This document shows positions 62,694-64,000 of a stretch of DNA of 64,000 bases, in pieces; the stretch's first letter is position 1, and the number at the start of each line of letters is the position of its first letter. The notes below the pieces were generated by a model. It did not search any database and was not told the DNA's origin. It worked only from the letters and a program-made list of their open reading frames with translations. The stretch spans positions 21,224 through 85,223 of the forward strand of contig CAYYJQ010000003.1 of assembly GCA_964472295.1 (NCBI GenBank). Direction: 5' to 3'. Made by a program: the position numbers and the translations under genes. Source of the stretch: JAJRZX01 sp964472295 (GTDB taxonomy: Bacteria; Desulfobacterota; GWC2-55-46; JADFVP01).

Positions 62694-62760
62694 GGTTTTT
62701 CGCCGCTCCTCTCACTGAGGGCAGAGGGGTGCGTCCTGTAAAAAGGGCGGTAATTGGTCC

Positions 62761-62788
62761 TTGCAAAATAAAAAATTTGGACTATATT
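62761..62788 (+). promoter_or_regulatory. Promoter for the PEBP gene
   Basis: TTGCAA, a 16-base spacer, TATATT, about 120 bases before the ATG. Confidence 0.5.
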
Positions 62789-62911
62789 ATTAATTAATAT
62801 CTGCGCTTGGCCCTGTAGGCGGCATGAACCCGGCCTCCTGCATCAAGAGTAAAGTCTTTATTCCATGAAAATGGCCCGGCCCCGAAGAGCGGGCAAGAGG
62901 CCGGCACAAGG

Positions 62912-63511
62912 ATGGTCAAGAACTCGAAGATACTCTTTTTGGCGCTCCTCCTGGCTCTCATCGCTGGTGCTCCCGCCATGGCAAGGGGGACAAAGGGGGC
63001 CAAGGGGGCATCAGGGGCCAACTTGGGGGTCGCAAAGGGGGTCAAAGGAGGAGACATGGGGTTCAGCATAAAGAGCGCGGATTTTAAAGATGGCCAGAGG
63101 GTTCCACGCCGCTTTACCTGCGAGGGCGAGGACATCTCGCCGGAACTCAGTTGGGAGGGCGCCCCCGAGGGCACAGAGAGTCTCGCCCTCATAGTAGAAG
63201 ACCCTGACGCGCCCATGGGCACCTTCATACACTGGGTCATTTATAATCTGCCGCCGGACCTTAAGGGCCTTCGTAGGGGGGCCTCGGGCTCAGGGGCCAT
63301 AAAAGAAGGGGTCTCGAGTTTTGGGCGCATTGGTTATAACGGCCCCTGCCCGCCGCCGGGTCATGGCGACCACAGGTATTACTTCAGGCTCAGGGCCCTT
63401 GACGTGAAGGAACTTGACGTAACGAAGAACGCAAACAAGGGTGACGTGGAAGAGGCCATGAATGGACACATCCTGGCCGAGACGTCCCTTATGGGCATAT
63501 ACAGCAGATAA
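62912..63511 (+). CDS. Exported YbhB/YbcL (Raf-kinase-inhibitor-like, PEBP) protein
   Basis: 199 residues. Residues 1-24 are a signal peptide (LFLALLLALIAGAPAMA). Next comes a Gly/Lys linker (GTKGAKGASGANLGVAKGVKG) with four collagen-like G-x-x triplets. The PEBP domain follows with FTCEGEDISPELSWEGAPEGTESLALIVEDPDAP, HWVIYNLP, GYNGPCPPPGHGDHRYYF, all family signatures. Bacterial members have no firm biochemical role. An AAGG ribosome site precedes the ATG. Confidence 0.92.
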   Translation: MVKNSKILFLALLLALIAGAPAMARGTKGAKGASGANLGVAKGVKGGDMGFSIKSADFKDGQRVPRRFTCEGEDISPELSWEGAPEGTESLALIVEDPDAPMGTFIHWVIYNLPPDLKGLRRGASGSGAIKEGVSSFGRIGYNGPCPPPGHGDHRYYFRLRALDVKELDVTKNANKGDVEEAMNGHILAETSLMGIYSR

Positions 63512-63571
63512 GGCCCCTCAGGGGCTTATGGAGGCTTTTCACACACTAAAACAGAGAAGGAGAGATAATCC

Positions 63572-63916
63572 ATGCAACAGGCTACAGTTACGGAAGGAAA
63601 AGAGTTCACTGACGACGCAGTAAAGAAGGTCACCTATATAAAGACCGACAAACTCACTGAAGACACCTATTACTTCAAGGCAGGGCAGGTCCTTGCATAT
63701 CACAAGCACCCCACAGGGGACCAGATATTCTTTGTCCAGGAAGGCGAGGGAACGTACTACATAGACGACAACGCGGAAGAGACAACGGAGCTCAGGCCCG
63801 GCGTCGTGGTCCTCGCCCCAAAGGACGTCTGGCACAAGATAGTGGCAAAGACGGAGATGGTGGTCTCGCAGGCAACTGTTCAGCCCGCGGGCATGATAGT
63901 AAGAGACGCGGGCTGA
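63572..63916 (+). CDS. Small cupin-domain protein
   Basis: 114 residues forming a single cupin. Motif 1 is visible as AYHKHPTGDQIFFVQEGEGTYYI and motif 2 as LRPGVVVLAPKDVWHKIVA, so two or three histidines and a glutamate-like position could bind metal. No enzyme class can be named. It follows the PEBP gene by 60 bases, has its own GGAGAG ribosome site and ends the transcription unit at a strong terminator. Confidence 0.88.
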   Translation: MQQATVTEGKEFTDDAVKKVTYIKTDKLTEDTYYFKAGQVLAYHKHPTGDQIFFVQEGEGTYYIDDNAEETTELRPGVVVLAPKDVWHKIVAKTEMVVSQATVQPAGMIVRDAG

Positions 63917-63949
63917 GAATGCCGTGAAGCAGATAGATAAGCGGTAACT

Positions 63950-63983
63950 AAAAGCAAGGGGCCTTCGGGCCCCTTGCTTTTTT
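63950..63983 (+). terminator. Intrinsic terminator after the cupin gene
   Basis: A perfect 12-bp stem AAGCAAGGGGCC/GGCCCCTTGCTT with a TTCG tetraloop, followed by a run of Ts. Confidence 0.95.
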
Positions 63984-64000
63984 GACCCATGGGCGTTGCC

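Larger units (their letters stand above)
62559..62911. other. Intergenic region between divergent lipid kinase and PEBP genes
   Basis: 353 bases with a promoter for each direction and AT-rich sequence around 62760-62800. No gene and none of the palindromic repeat families is seen here. Confidence 0.6.

Overview
The window is a bacterial chromosome segment of about 55-60 percent GC with double-membrane-type genes. These include hflK/hflC, a periplasmic Spy-like protein, a triheme cytochrome c, PlsC and an acyl-homoserine-lactone synthase. The gene mix and the heavily repeat-laden intergenic spaces suggest an uncultured Desulfobacterota- or Nitrospirota-like lineage, but no rRNA or other phylogenetic marker is present, so this is a guess. 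A run of 100 Ns at 36985-37084 shows that the sequence is a scaffold, probably from a metagenome assembly.

Layout. 0-6 kb: a truncated membrane protein, a Spy-like periplasmic protein, an exported protein of unknown function, a PilZ protein, an ATPase-GNAT fusion and a DUF2156 protein. 6-13.7 kb: two ion transport genes with RCK (TrkA-type) domains, a fused MFS/spermidine synthase, and a DUF3179 protein whose in-frame TGA at the motif cysteine is followed at once by a bacterial-type SECIS hairpin, so it is very likely a selenoprotein. 13.9-19.7 kb: ADP-forming acyl-CoA synthetase (two subunits), dodecin, a DUF4149 protein, and cbiB and cobQ for cobalamin. 19.8-29 kb: rsmE, a SpoIIM-like protein, a YggS/PLPBP protein with a histone-H1-like tail overlapping proC, the pyruvate dehydrogenase E1-alpha/E1-beta/E2 cluster, and a class II glutamine amidotransferase. 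29-34.3 kb: three tandem paralogous membrane-TPR proteins of the TMTC type. 34.5-43 kb: DsrE, QueF, HD-GYP, HflC/HflK, a CobD-type aminotransferase and a hybrid histidine kinase. 43.5-47.4 kb: radC, then a quorum-sensing locus made of luxI with a lux box, a full LuxR, a LuxR-like ligand-binding protein without a DNA-binding domain, and a triheme cytochrome. 47.5-64 kb: RNase J, PlsC, SSB, a UbiU-like U32 protein, an FmdB zinc ribbon, inositol monophosphatase, an ankyrin protein, a thioredoxin-domain (YyaL) protein, a DJ-1 protein, a CPA2 antiporter, a UvrD-like helicase, a CDF transporter, a lipid kinase, a PEBP protein and a cupin.

The most striking non-coding content is a set of interspersed palindromic repeats filling most gaps. 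Family A is a ~155 bp element made of five consecutive hairpins whose arms change together between copies. Family B is a hairpin of the form ACTTTCTTTT-TTCC-AAAAGAAAGT whose outer stem bases covary, usually beside a TTGGTTTTCTTTG box. Family C is GGTGGGC-ACT-GCCCACC. A fourth motif, CCAGCGGCC-NNN-GGCCGCTGG, is often appended to B. They occur in both orientations and not inside recognised genes.

Signalling genes are common here (PilZ, HD-GYP, hybrid kinase, LuxI/LuxR). No tRNA, rRNA, CRISPR array, transposase or prophage module was seen.
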